Shown here: positions 7,386 through 13,726 of the stretch, piece by piece | How the letters are laid out: each line of letters opens with the position of its first letter | How positions within the stretch are numbered: the first letter of the stretch is position 1 | From: Chloroflexota bacterium | GTDB lineage: Bacteria > Chloroflexota > Limnocylindria > Limnocylindrales > CSP1-4 | Assembly: GCA_021812735.1 (NCBI GenBank) | Contig: JAKAMV010000165.1 | Coordinates: forward strand, 1-13,726 | Direction: 5' to 3' | DNA: 13,726 nt | Notes under the pieces: model-generated | The model's input: the letters and a program-made list of their open reading frames with translations, nothing else | Told to the model about the DNA's origin: nothing | The model's database searches: none | Program-made: the position numbers and the translations under genes

Positions 7386-8786
7386 CTAGTACCCGAAGCC
7401 GAGGTCTGCCTCGGCCTCATGCTCGAAGCTCTTGTCCGCGGCTGCCTCCGGCAGGCCGTCCCGGACGCGGCGGGCCATCAGGCCCACCATGACCACGGCC
7501 AGCGCGCCGTACAGCACCGTGAAGCCGACGACGGTGATCAGGACATCCAGCGTGGTCGAGGTCGGCGACACGCCCGCGGACGTCTGCATCAGGCCGAACA
7601 CGATCCACGGCTGGCGGCCGATCTCGGTGAACAGCCAGCCGAAGCTGTTGGCGGCCAGCGGCAGGAAGGGCAGTGCCAGCGCGAGCGCCGCGGCACCCTT
7701 GGTGGGCAGCTTGCCCTTGCGCATCCGGAACAGGAACCACGCGGCCGCCAGGGCGGCGAGCGTCCCGGCGCCGATCATCAGGCGGAAGGTCCAGTAGGTG
7801 ATCGGGATGCTGGGGACGTAGTCGCCGGGGCCGTAGGTCTGCTGGTACTGCGCCTGGAGATCGTTGACGCCCTGGACCTTGCCGTTGAAGTCGCCCGTGG
7901 CCAGGAACGACAGCACGTTCGGGATGCGGATGTCGACCAGGGTCTGCGTGCCGTCCAGCGACTTGATGGTGAGCAGCGAGAACGCCGCGGGCTGCTCGGT
8001 GTTCATCAGCGCCTCGCCGGCGGCGATCTTCATCGGCTGCTCGGCGGTCATGAGCTTGCCCTGCATGTCGCCCGTGACGGCCACCGCGAGACCCGCGATC
8101 AGCAGGATCACGGAGCCCACCTTGGCCGTGGCCCGGAAGGCGCCGTCGTCCTTGCCCGGGTGGCTGACCAGGCGCCACATGCCGACTCCCGCCACCAGCG
8201 CGCCGGCGGTGAGGAACGCCGCCGCCATCACGTGCACGAAGGTGATGACCGCCGTGTCGTTGGTCGCGACCGCCAGGAAGTCCTTCAGCTCGGCCCGGCC
8301 AGCCGCCGTGTTGACCACGTAGCCCACCGGGTGCTGCATCCACGCGTTGGCGGCGAGGATGAGGTACGCGGAGAGCGCGGTGCCCAGCGCGGCAATCCAG
8401 ATCGTCGCGACGTGGACGCCCTTGGGCAGGCGGCCCCAGCCGAAGATCCAGAGGCCTAGGAACGTGGATTCGAGGAAGAACGCGAGCAGCCCCTCGATCG
8501 CGAGCGGGGCGCCGAAGATGTCACCCACGAACCGGCTGTAGCTGCTCCAGTTCATGCCGAACTGGAACTCCTGGACGATGCCGGTGACCACGCCGATGGC
8601 GAAGTTGATCAGGAACAGCTCGCCCACGAACCGGGTCAGGCGCAGGTACTGCTCCTTCCCGGTTCGGTACCACGCCAGGTGGAAGCCGGCCGTGATCCAC
8701 GCCAGCCCCAGCGTCAGCGGGACAAAGAAGAAATGGTAGACAGTGGTGATCCCGAACTGCCATCGGGACAGCATCAGCGGATCCAC
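7386..8786 (-). CDS. cydA: Cytochrome bd-type quinol oxidase subunit I, short Q-loop form
   Basis: A 466-residue integral membrane protein carrying all three haem groups of the bd oxidase. Expected ligands are present: H18 (b595), H185 (b558) and M337 (b558), plus the conserved acidic pair E98 and E106 in IEGLLAFFLES. GRQPW is at 390-394. In the quinol-binding loop K253 and E258 of QPMKIAAGE correspond to E. coli K252 and E257. The loop is short compared with the roughly 520-residue E. coli protein, so this is the short-Q class common in Gram-positive and related bacteria. Sequence does not tell whether the haem is d or b. The start is a GTG at 8786 with GAGGG (8793-8797) 6 nt upstream and GGAGG further away; ATG 8774 is less well placed. 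It is the first gene of cydABDC and follows a 184-bp gap after a LuxR-type regulator. Confidence 0.96.
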   Translation of the reverse strand: MDPLMLSRWQFGITTVYHFFFVPLTLGLAWITAGFHLAWYRTGKEQYLRLTRFVGELFLINFAIGVVTGIVQEFQFGMNWSSYSRFVGDIFGAPLAIEGLLAFFLESTFLGLWIFGWGRLPKGVHVATIWIAALGTALSAYLILAANAWMQHPVGYVVNTAAGRAELKDFLAVATNDTAVITFVHVMAAAFLTAGALVAGVGMWRLVSHPGKDDGAFRATAKVGSVILLIAGLAVAVTGDMQGKLMTAEQPMKIAAGEALMNTEQPAAFSLLTIKSLDGTQTLVDIRIPNVLSFLATGDFNGKVQGVNDLQAQYQQTYGPGDYVPSIPITYWTFRLMIGAGTLAALAAAWFLFRMRKGKLPTKGAAALALALPFLPLAANSFGWLFTEIGRQPWIVFGLMQTSAGVSPTSTTLDVLITVVGFTVLYGALAVVMVGLMARRVRDGLPEAAADKSFEHEAEADLGFGY

Positions 8787-8970
8787 AGGCGGCCCTCATC
8801 CTCCCCGAGCCCAACGGACTCGACTCTCGCGCAAGCATATCGGGCGCCGCCACTCAACCCCGGACGCCCAGCATCTCCCGTGCGTATCGTGCCCGGCCGG
8901 CCCGCCGAAACATGGTGCGACTGCATCAATTTCGGCTGAATCTCGGCCTGCCGGCCACCGCGCCCCCGGC
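8787..8970 (-). promoter_or_regulatory. Intergenic region between luxR-type gene and cydA; likely cyd promoter region
   Basis: This 184-bp gap precedes the cydABDC-amidase unit and should hold its promoter. I could not place a convincing -35/-10 pair. The nearest to one is TTGAGT (8854-8849) and TATGCT (8836-8831), but their 12-bp spacing is too short. No TTGTGA-type Rex site and no copy of the tetR palindrome were seen. The best structural signal is the inverted repeat listed separately. Confidence 0.5.
8904..8936. repeat. Inverted repeat upstream of cydA (possible regulator site or hairpin)
   Basis: GCCGAAA (8904-8910) and TTTCGGC (8930-8936) are perfect 7-bp inverted repeats around a 19-bp spacer. 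They are richer in A/T than their surroundings. They lie 35 to 67 nt after the LuxR-type stop and about 120 to 150 bp before cydA. They could be a two-site operator for a dimeric regulator, or a weak stem-loop behind the regulator gene; the large loop argues against a strong terminator. Confidence 0.4.
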
Positions 8971-9681
8971 TCAGACCAGCCCGCGGCGCATCGCCAGGAG
9001 CACGGTCTCGAGCCGACTGTGCGCGCCGAGCTTGCGCGCGATGCTGGCCGAGTGGTTGCGGGCGGTGAGCACGCTGATGGTCAGCCGCGCGGCGATCTCG
9101 TCAGTCGTGGCCCCCTGGGCGAGGAGGCGCAGGACCTCCAGCTCGCGACGGGTCAGCACCTCGGCCAAGGGCTCATGGTCCGGGCCCGGGGGCGCCGGCT
9201 CCGCCGGCCTCGGCACGAGGGCGTCCATCGGCGTGTCGCGCATCAGGTGGACGACGTGGAAGGCCCCGTCATCCTGGCCCTCGATGACGAGGACCGTGTT
9301 CGACAGGCTCCGCACAGCCCCGTCGCGGGCGTGGGCGATGACGTCGTAGCTGGCGGTCCCCCGCAGTCGGCGTGCGTTCCGGGTGACCGAGCAGTTGCGG
9401 CCGCAGACCGGGTGGCCGTCGGGCTCGCGACCCATGACGACCTGGTAGCACGTGCGCCCGATGGCCTCCTCGGGCGAGAAGCCGAGCAGGCGCTGGGCGG
9501 CGCTCGACCAGGCCACGATGCGCTGCCGGTCGTCGGTGACGAACATGCCCTCGGTGGACGCCAGGCGCCCCAGCCACGGATCGGTCACAGTCCCCGAATC
9601 GTGGCGCGGGACCCCGTCCCCCACGGGCGCCGTCACCCCCGGCTCGGCGGCGATCGGCGCATGGCGGGCGGTGCGGGCCAT
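8971..9681 (-). CDS. PAS domain-containing LuxR-family transcriptional regulator
   Basis: A 236-residue protein with one PAS sensor domain (about 38-150; GMFVTDDRQRIVAWSSAAQRLLGFSPEEAIGR split around 45-76) and a LuxR/GerE helix-turn-helix (about 175-233; LTRRELEVLRLLAQG, TDEIAARLTIS, ARNHSASIARKLGAHSR). The ATG at 9681 has GAGGAA (9687-9692) 5 nt upstream. The frame stays open further up to 9945, but that part is Arg/Pro-rich and lies before the ribosome-binding site. The PAS domain has three clustered cysteines, C78, C93 and C97 (CGRNC). Similar Cys spacings recur in some PAS-LuxR proteins, where a metal, Fe-S or redox role is plausible but not shown here. There is no receiver domain, so it probably senses in the cytoplasm directly. 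It lies just upstream of and in the same direction as cydABDC, so control of that oxidase is a reasonable inference. Confidence 0.88.
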   Translation of the reverse strand: MARTARHAPIAAEPGVTAPVGDGVPRHDSGTVTDPWLGRLASTEGMFVTDDRQRIVAWSSAAQRLLGFSPEEAIGRTCYQVVMGREPDGHPVCGRNCSVTRNARRLRGTASYDVIAHARDGAVRSLSNTVLVIEGQDDGAFHVVHLMRDTPMDALVPRPAEPAPPGPDHEPLAEVLTRRELEVLRLLAQGATTDEIAARLTISVLTARNHSASIARKLGAHSRLETVLLAMRRGLV

Positions 9682-9955
9682 CAAGGTTCCTCGTGCGGGC
9701 TGCTGGCGCCGACAGGCGCCCCCAAGACGCCCGCGGCCGGGCCATTGTCGAGCATCGGCCGCGGCGCCGGCCACGGCCCAACGGCACGGGGCCACCCGGG
9801 ACGGCGCCGACGATCCCCCCGTCCGAACGGCCCCGCGAATCCCGTCAGGCGGGCTTGGTCCGGTCCTCGCTCTCCCAGGCGTGGCGAGGGCGCGCCCGCG
9901 CGAATGCCGCCGCCGGGCGCGGAATCCGCTTCGTTGGCGAATCACGGAACTAGTG
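9682..9955 (-). other. Noncoding stretch between trpA and the PAS-LuxR gene
   Basis: These 274 bp hold the leader of the regulator gene and the end of the trp transcript. An in-frame extension of the regulator ORF crosses it, but its Arg/Pro/Gly-rich translation has no domain, and the ribosome-binding site supports the later ATG. Several GC-rich inverted repeats are present, for example around 9760-9780, none with a T tract. I could not identify a convincing promoter for the regulator. Confidence 0.5.
9891..9921 (-). terminator. GC-rich inverted repeat downstream of trpA (possible terminator)
   Basis: CGCGCCCG (9891-9898) and CGGGCGCG (9914-9921) are perfect 8-bp arms with a 15-nt loop, beginning about 35 nt after the trpA stop. 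The position suits transcript end of the trp operon, but no U-tract follows, so it is tentative. Confidence 0.3.
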
Positions 9956-10813
9956 CTAGCCGCACGCCGTCGCGGCCCGCAGCCTCGACACGAGCGTCGC
10001 GAGCGCCGCCACGTCGCGGCCGTCGCGTCCCAGCGCGTCCACGAGGGCCGAGGCGACGATCACGCCCGCAGCGCCGGCACCGACCAGGGCCCGCACGTGC
10101 GCGGGCCGCGACACCCCGAACCCCACGGCGACCGGGACCGGCGACACCGCCGTCACGTCGCGCACCAGCGTGCGCACGGTGGGCGGCAGCGACGTCCGGG
10201 CGCCGGTGACGCCCACCAGCGACACGCAGTAGAGGAAGCCGCCGGACCGGGCGGCCACCAGCGCGCGGCGCGCCGGCGCGGTCGTCGGGGCCACCAGGTA
10301 GACGACCCCGATCCCCGCTTCGGCCGCCACGGTCTCGAACGGCCCGCCCTCGTCCGGCGTGAGGTCGGCGACGATGACCGCGGCGGCCCCGGCCGCGGCC
10401 AGCGCCCCCGCCCGATCGCGGCCATCGCTGCCGCCGATCAGCTGGTTCGCGTAGCCCATTGCCACCAGCGGCACGCCGGGGCGCGCCGAGGCGATCCGCG
10501 CGACGAGCGCGAGGCTGGAGGCGAACGTGGCCCCGGCGGCAAGCGCGGCCTGCGACGCGCGCTGGAGCGTGGCGCCGTCGGCGAGCGGGTCCGAGTACGG
10601 CAGGCCCACCTCGAGCAGGTCCGCCCCGGCGTCGATGGCGGCGCAGGCGGCCGCGAGCGAGCCGTCGGCGTCCGGGTAGCCGGCCACGATGTACGGGATC
10701 AGCGCCGCCCGCCCGTCGGAGCGAGCCCGCTCGAAGGCGGCGGCGACGCGACGCGCGCCCGCGGTGGCGTTGGTGCGGCTCGGCGCGGCGGTCGCGCCCG
10801 GGGACCCGGTCAT
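9956..10813 (-). CDS. trpA: Tryptophan synthase alpha subunit
   Basis: A 285-residue TIM-barrel enzyme that cleaves indole-3-glycerol phosphate to indole and glyceraldehyde 3-phosphate; indole is channelled to the beta subunit. The catalytic pair is E68 in DLLEVGLPYSDP and D79 in PLADG, with the usual 11-residue spacing. YCVSLVGVTGAR (about 195-206) is the mobile active-site loop, and GFGVS (about 231-235) is the phosphate site. Start chosen is the ATG at 10813: it overlaps the TrpB stop as ATGA and has GGAGG (10821-10825) 7 nt upstream. An in-frame GTG at 10828 lies over that ribosome-binding site and is less likely. The middle reads GYANQL and VIVADLTPDE where many TrpA proteins have YYNP and VPDLP, a modest divergence. 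It is the last trp gene here, followed by a 274-bp gap. Confidence 0.96.
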   Translation of the reverse strand: MTGSPGATAAPSRTNATAGARRVAAAFERARSDGRAALIPYIVAGYPDADGSLAAACAAIDAGADLLEVGLPYSDPLADGATLQRASQAALAAGATFASSLALVARIASARPGVPLVAMGYANQLIGGSDGRDRAGALAAAGAAAVIVADLTPDEGGPFETVAAEAGIGVVYLVAPTTAPARRALVAARSGGFLYCVSLVGVTGARTSLPPTVRTLVRDVTAVSPVPVAVGFGVSRPAHVRALVGAGAAGVIVASALVDALGRDGRDVAALATLVSRLRAATACG

Positions 10814-13668
10814 CGCGCGGCCTCCCACGGCTCCACGTCGGCGAAGCGCTCGAGCGCCGCCATGTCCTTGTCTCCCCGGCCGGAGAACCCCACCAGCAGC
10901 ACCGCGTCCTCGCGGATCGGGGCGCCCGAGCCCTCGATGCCCGCCAGGAGCTTGGGCAGCGCCGCCACGGCGTGCGAGGTCTCGAGCGCGGGCAGAATGC
11001 CCTCCATCCGAGTGGTCGCCCGCATCGCCGCGATCGCCTCGCGGTCGGTGGCGGTGGTCACCTCCATGCGGCCGGCCTCGGCCAGCGCCGCCAGCTGGGG
11101 GCCGACGCCCGGGTAGTCCAGGCCGGCCGACGCCGACACCGCCTCGACCACCTGGCCGTCGCGATCCTGGAGCATCAGCGACCGGCTCCCGTGCAGGATG
11201 CCCGGCGTGCCCCCGGCGATGGCCGCCGCGTGGCGCCCGGTCTCGATGCCGTCACCGGCGGCCTCGGCCACCGCCAGCCGCACGGACGGCTCGCCCACGA
11301 AACGCGCCAGCAGGCCGATCGCGTTCGACCCGCCGCCGACGCAGGCGAGGGCGAGATCGGGCAGGCGGCCCTCGAGGGCCCACAGCTGGGCGGCCGCCTC
11401 GTCGCCGATCCGCCGCTGGAAGTCGCGGACGATCGTGGGGTACGGGTGCGGGCCCATCGCGGACCCGAGCACGTAGTGGGTCGTCTCCACGTTGGTCACC
11501 CAGTCGCGCATCGCCTCGTTGACGGCGTCCTTGAGGGTGCCGGTCCCGGACGTGACGCTCCGCACCTCGGCGCCCAGCGCCCGCATGCGGAGCACGTTGG
11601 GCGCCTGACGCCGGATGTCCTCCTCGCCCATGAACACCACGCACGGCAGGCCCAGGAGCGCGCACGCCGTGGCGGTGGCGACGCCGTGCTGGCCGGCACC
11701 CGTCTCCGCGATGACCCGCGACTTGCCCAGCCGCCTGGTGAGCAGCGCCTGGCCGAGCGCGTTGTTGATCTTGTGCGCCCCAGTGTGGGCCAAGTCCTCC
11801 CGCTTGAGGTACAGGTGGAATCGCGCCGGGATCGGCGGCAGGTCCCGGCGCCCGGCGGCCACGGCCTGGGCACGGAGGCGGGCGGCCTCGCTCGCCGCCG
11901 CGCCGGCCAGCCGGTCCGCCCGGTACAGGGCCGTCGGGCGCCCGGCGAACCGGGCCAGCAGCTCGTCGAGCTCGGCCCAGAACCGCGGGTCGCGGCGGAG
12001 CGCGTCGTAGGCCGTCTCGAGCTGCGTCAGCGCCCCCATGAGCGTCTCGGGAACGAACCGCCCGCCGAAGTCGCGCTCCTTGCCCCAGCGCCCGGCTGCG
12101 TCCGCCTCCACCAGCCCCGCGTGGACCGGCGCGGGGCCGAACGGCGCGGTCGGTCGGTGGCGCCGGGCCTCACGGGCCCGCTTGGCGAACAGCGCCACGC
12201 GGACCGGGTCCTTGCGCGGGCGCTCCCCCGGGAGGCGGGCGAGCTCGGTCCCCGACGCGACGTCCACGCCCACCGCGGGCACCGCCAGCACGGCCGCCCC
12301 GACGTTGGCCGGGTCGAGGCCGCCGGCCAGGGTGATGGGCACCTCGCGGGCGACGGCGGCGGCGAGGGACTCCCCCACCCGTGTCCCGGTGCCGCCGGGG
12401 TGCGGGCCGGCGGCCGCGTCTAGCAGGATCCGCTCGGCGCCCGCGGCGAGGAAGGCACGGGCCGCGGCCACCACGTCGTCAGGATTCGCGTCCGCGCCCA
12501 CCCGGAGGGCCTTCCACGCGGGGCGGCCGACGCGCGCGATGGCCTCGGGCGGCTCGGCACCATTGAGCTGGACGGCGTCGGGGTCCACCGCCGCCACCAC
12601 CCGCGCGAGCTCGGCGGCCGGCAGGTCGGCGGTGACGACCACGATCCGGGTGCGCGGGGCGGCGACGCGCGCGAGCCGGGCCAGCGTGACCCCCTCCTCG
12701 ACCGCCAGCGCCCGGGGCGTGCCCGGGGCGAAGTTGAGCCCGATCGCGTCGGCCCCGGCCCGGACCGCGGCCAGCAGCCCAGCCTCCTCGGTGACGCCGC
12801 AGATCTTGACGAACGGCAGGCGGGCCTCGGCGGCGATGTCCCGCGGGGGGGTGCCGGCCGCGACGAACGCGCGGGCCGCGGCTGACGGGTCCGGCGAGCG
12901 CATCAGCGCCTCACCGACGAGCGCGGCGTCGAACCCGGACGCGCGCCAGCGGGCGACGACGGCGGTGTCGCGGACCCCGCTCTCGGCCACGGCGATCCGG
13001 TCGCCGGGGATCAGGTCGCGCAGGCGGACCGCGCGCTCGGGGTCCACCTCGAGCGTCCGCAGGTCGCGGCTGTTCACGCCGATCAGCCGGGCGCCGGTGG
13101 CCAGTGCCGCATCGATCTCGCGGGCGTCGTGCGCCTCCACGAGCGGCTCGAGGCCCAGGTCCCGGGCCTGGGCGACGAGGCGCGCGAGGCGCGCCCGCGG
13201 GTGCAGGACGGCCAGCAGGAGCACCAGGTCCGCTCCGGCCGCCCGCACCAGCTCCAGCTGCCGCGGGTCCACCACGAACTCCTTGGCGAGCACCGGCACC
13301 GACACGGCGGCTCGGACGGCCCGGAGGTCGTCCACGGAGCCGCCGAACCAGTGCGGCTCGCAGAGGACGGAGATCGCCGCGGCCCCGCCCGCCGCGTAGG
13401 CCCTGGCGCGGGCGACGGCGTCGTCGCCGGCCGCGATCTCGCCCGCCGACGGCGAGCGGCGCTTGACCTCGGCGAGCAAGTGGAGCCCGGGGCCTGCCAG
13501 CGCCTCCGCAATCGGGCGGGGCGCGGGGGCGGTCGCGAGCGCGCGGCGCAGCCCGTCGCGGCCGAGGGCGTCGAGCGCTGGCACCACGTCGGCGAGGCGC
13601 CGGGCCGCGATCTCCGCGACCACGCCGCCGCGCTCGAGCCGCGGATGCCGGGGCGTCGTGGTCGTCAT
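10810..13668 (-). CDS. trpCFB: Trifunctional fusion: indole-3-glycerol-phosphate synthase / phosphoribosylanthranilate isomerase / tryptophan synthase beta
   Basis: One open frame of 952 residues holds three complete enzymes. TrpC (about 1-270): E67 and K69 in AEVKRRSPS, K129 in LAKEF, E178, N199 in GVNSRDL, E229-S230. TrpF (about 284-500): C290 in KICG and general acid D417 in ILLDAA, with GG 449-450 at the phosphate site. TrpB (about 525-952): PLP lysine K633 in AHKINNALGQ, E655 in ETGAGQHG, phosphate loop GGGSNA (778-783) and SGRGDKD (929-935). Together with TrpA it turns phosphoribosylanthranilate into tryptophan. TrpC-TrpF fusions are well known; joining TrpB behind them is unusual. Linkers are short (about 271-284 and 501-524). 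ATG 13668 has GGAGG 7 nt upstream and overlaps the preceding gene as ATGA. TrpF reads VQLNG where VQLHG is common. An internal GTG at 12111 could start a separate TrpB, but it has no clear ribosome-binding site. Confidence 0.95.
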   Translation of the reverse strand: MTTTTPRHPRLERGGVVAEIAARRLADVVPALDALGRDGLRRALATAPAPRPIAEALAGPGLHLLAEVKRRSPSAGEIAAGDDAVARARAYAAGGAAAISVLCEPHWFGGSVDDLRAVRAAVSVPVLAKEFVVDPRQLELVRAAGADLVLLLAVLHPRARLARLVAQARDLGLEPLVEAHDAREIDAALATGARLIGVNSRDLRTLEVDPERAVRLRDLIPGDRIAVAESGVRDTAVVARWRASGFDAALVGEALMRSPDPSAAARAFVAAGTPPRDIAAEARLPFVKICGVTEEAGLLAAVRAGADAIGLNFAPGTPRALAVEEGVTLARLARVAAPRTRIVVVTADLPAAELARVVAAVDPDAVQLNGAEPPEAIARVGRPAWKALRVGADANPDDVVAAARAFLAAGAERILLDAAAGPHPGGTGTRVGESLAAAVAREVPITLAGGLDPANVGAAVLAVPAVGVDVASGTELARLPGERPRKDPVRVALFAKRAREARRHRPTAPFGPAPVHAGLVEADAAGRWGKERDFGGRFVPETLMGALTQLETAYDALRRDPRFWAELDELLARFAGRPTALYRADRLAGAAASEAARLRAQAVAAGRRDLPPIPARFHLYLKREDLAHTGAHKINNALGQALLTRRLGKSRVIAETGAGQHGVATATACALLGLPCVVFMGEEDIRRQAPNVLRMRALGAEVRSVTSGTGTLKDAVNEAMRDWVTNVETTHYVLGSAMGPHPYPTIVRDFQRRIGDEAAAQLWALEGRLPDLALACVGGGSNAIGLLARFVGEPSVRLAVAEAAGDGIETGRHAAAIAGGTPGILHGSRSLMLQDRDGQVVEAVSASAGLDYPGVGPQLAALAEAGRMEVTTATDREAIAAMRATTRMEGILPALETSHAVAALPKLLAGIEGSGAPIREDAVLLVGFSGRGDKDMAALERFADVEPWEAAR

Positions 13669-13726
13669 GCCCTCGCCTCCGCGGCCGCGGCCGCCTCGTG
13701 CGCGCGGCGGTCCGCGCGCAGCTGCT
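13665..13726 (-). CDS. C-terminal end of the upstream gene, possibly trpD (truncated by window)
   Basis: In the minus-strand frame ending at the TGA at 13667-13665, the last 19 residues are QLRADRRAHEAAAAAEARA. The stop overlaps the trpCFB ATG as ATGA, and the third positions are almost all G or C, which is the same coupled architecture as trpCFB-trpA. An Ala/Arg-rich helix tail would suit anthranilate phosphoribosyltransferase (TrpD), the usual gene before trpC, but too little is visible to name it. Confidence 0.55.
   Translation of the reverse strand, partial: QLRADRRAHEAAAAAEARA

Noticed and set aside
8521..8853. 110-codon minus-strand ORF starting upstream of cydA
   Set aside because: It is a shifted frame over the cydA N-terminus; cydA itself has the ligand residues and a placed ribosome-binding site.
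9682..9945. 88-residue N-terminal extension of the PAS-LuxR protein
   Set aside because: The extension is Arg/Pro/Gly-rich with no domain, while the ATG at 9681 has GAGGAA at 5-nt spacing and begins a normal PAS-LuxR protein.
10459..12423. Plus-strand open frame of 654 codons opposite trpCFB and trpA
   Set aside because: Same cause: it mirrors the trp genes, has low-complexity composition and no ribosome-binding site or family signature.
1..13726. Possible mobile island, CRISPR array, toxin-antitoxin or biosynthetic cluster
   Set aside because: No transposase, integrase, tRNA, spaced repeats or matching gene pairs were found. Composition is even and almost all genes belong to core metabolism and respiration.

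Overview
The window is very GC-rich (well over 70% by eye), is densely packed, and has strongly G/C-biased third codon positions. This fits a high-GC Actinomycetota or a high-GC Chloroflexota-type genome; the sequence alone does not decide between them. All but one gene lie on the minus strand. The exception is the 3' part of gluQ (glutamyl-Q tRNA(Asp) synthetase) on the plus strand at the left edge, which converges on the rest.

Reading in the direction of transcription, from right to left, there are three blocks. (1) A tryptophan block: the last codons of an upstream gene (possibly trpD), then one 952-codon ORF that fuses indole-3-glycerol-phosphate synthase, phosphoribosylanthranilate isomerase and tryptophan synthase beta (TrpC-TrpF-TrpB), then trpA. 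All three are joined by ATGA overlaps. Together they carry the last four enzymatic steps from CDRA precursor to L-tryptophan. (2) A respiratory block: a PAS-LuxR regulator with three clustered cysteines, then cydA-cydB-cydD-cydC, then an amidase-signature hydrolase that starts 4 bp after cydC. CydAB is a cytochrome bd-type quinol oxidase of the short Q-loop class. CydDC is the ABC exporter needed for its assembly. (3) A small regulatory block: a tetR gene with its own promoter, overlapped by a near-perfect 24-bp palindrome, followed by a previously easy-to-miss 55-codon ORF that overlaps the tetR stop.

Most of the content is recognisable core metabolism and respiration. No mobile element, CRISPR array, tRNA or rRNA was seen. 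The points most worth a second look are the TrpCFB triple fusion, the tetR-coupled small protein with its operator, and the Cys-containing PAS-LuxR protein with an inverted repeat placed directly in front of the bd-oxidase operon. I do not see a clearly undescribed multi-gene system.
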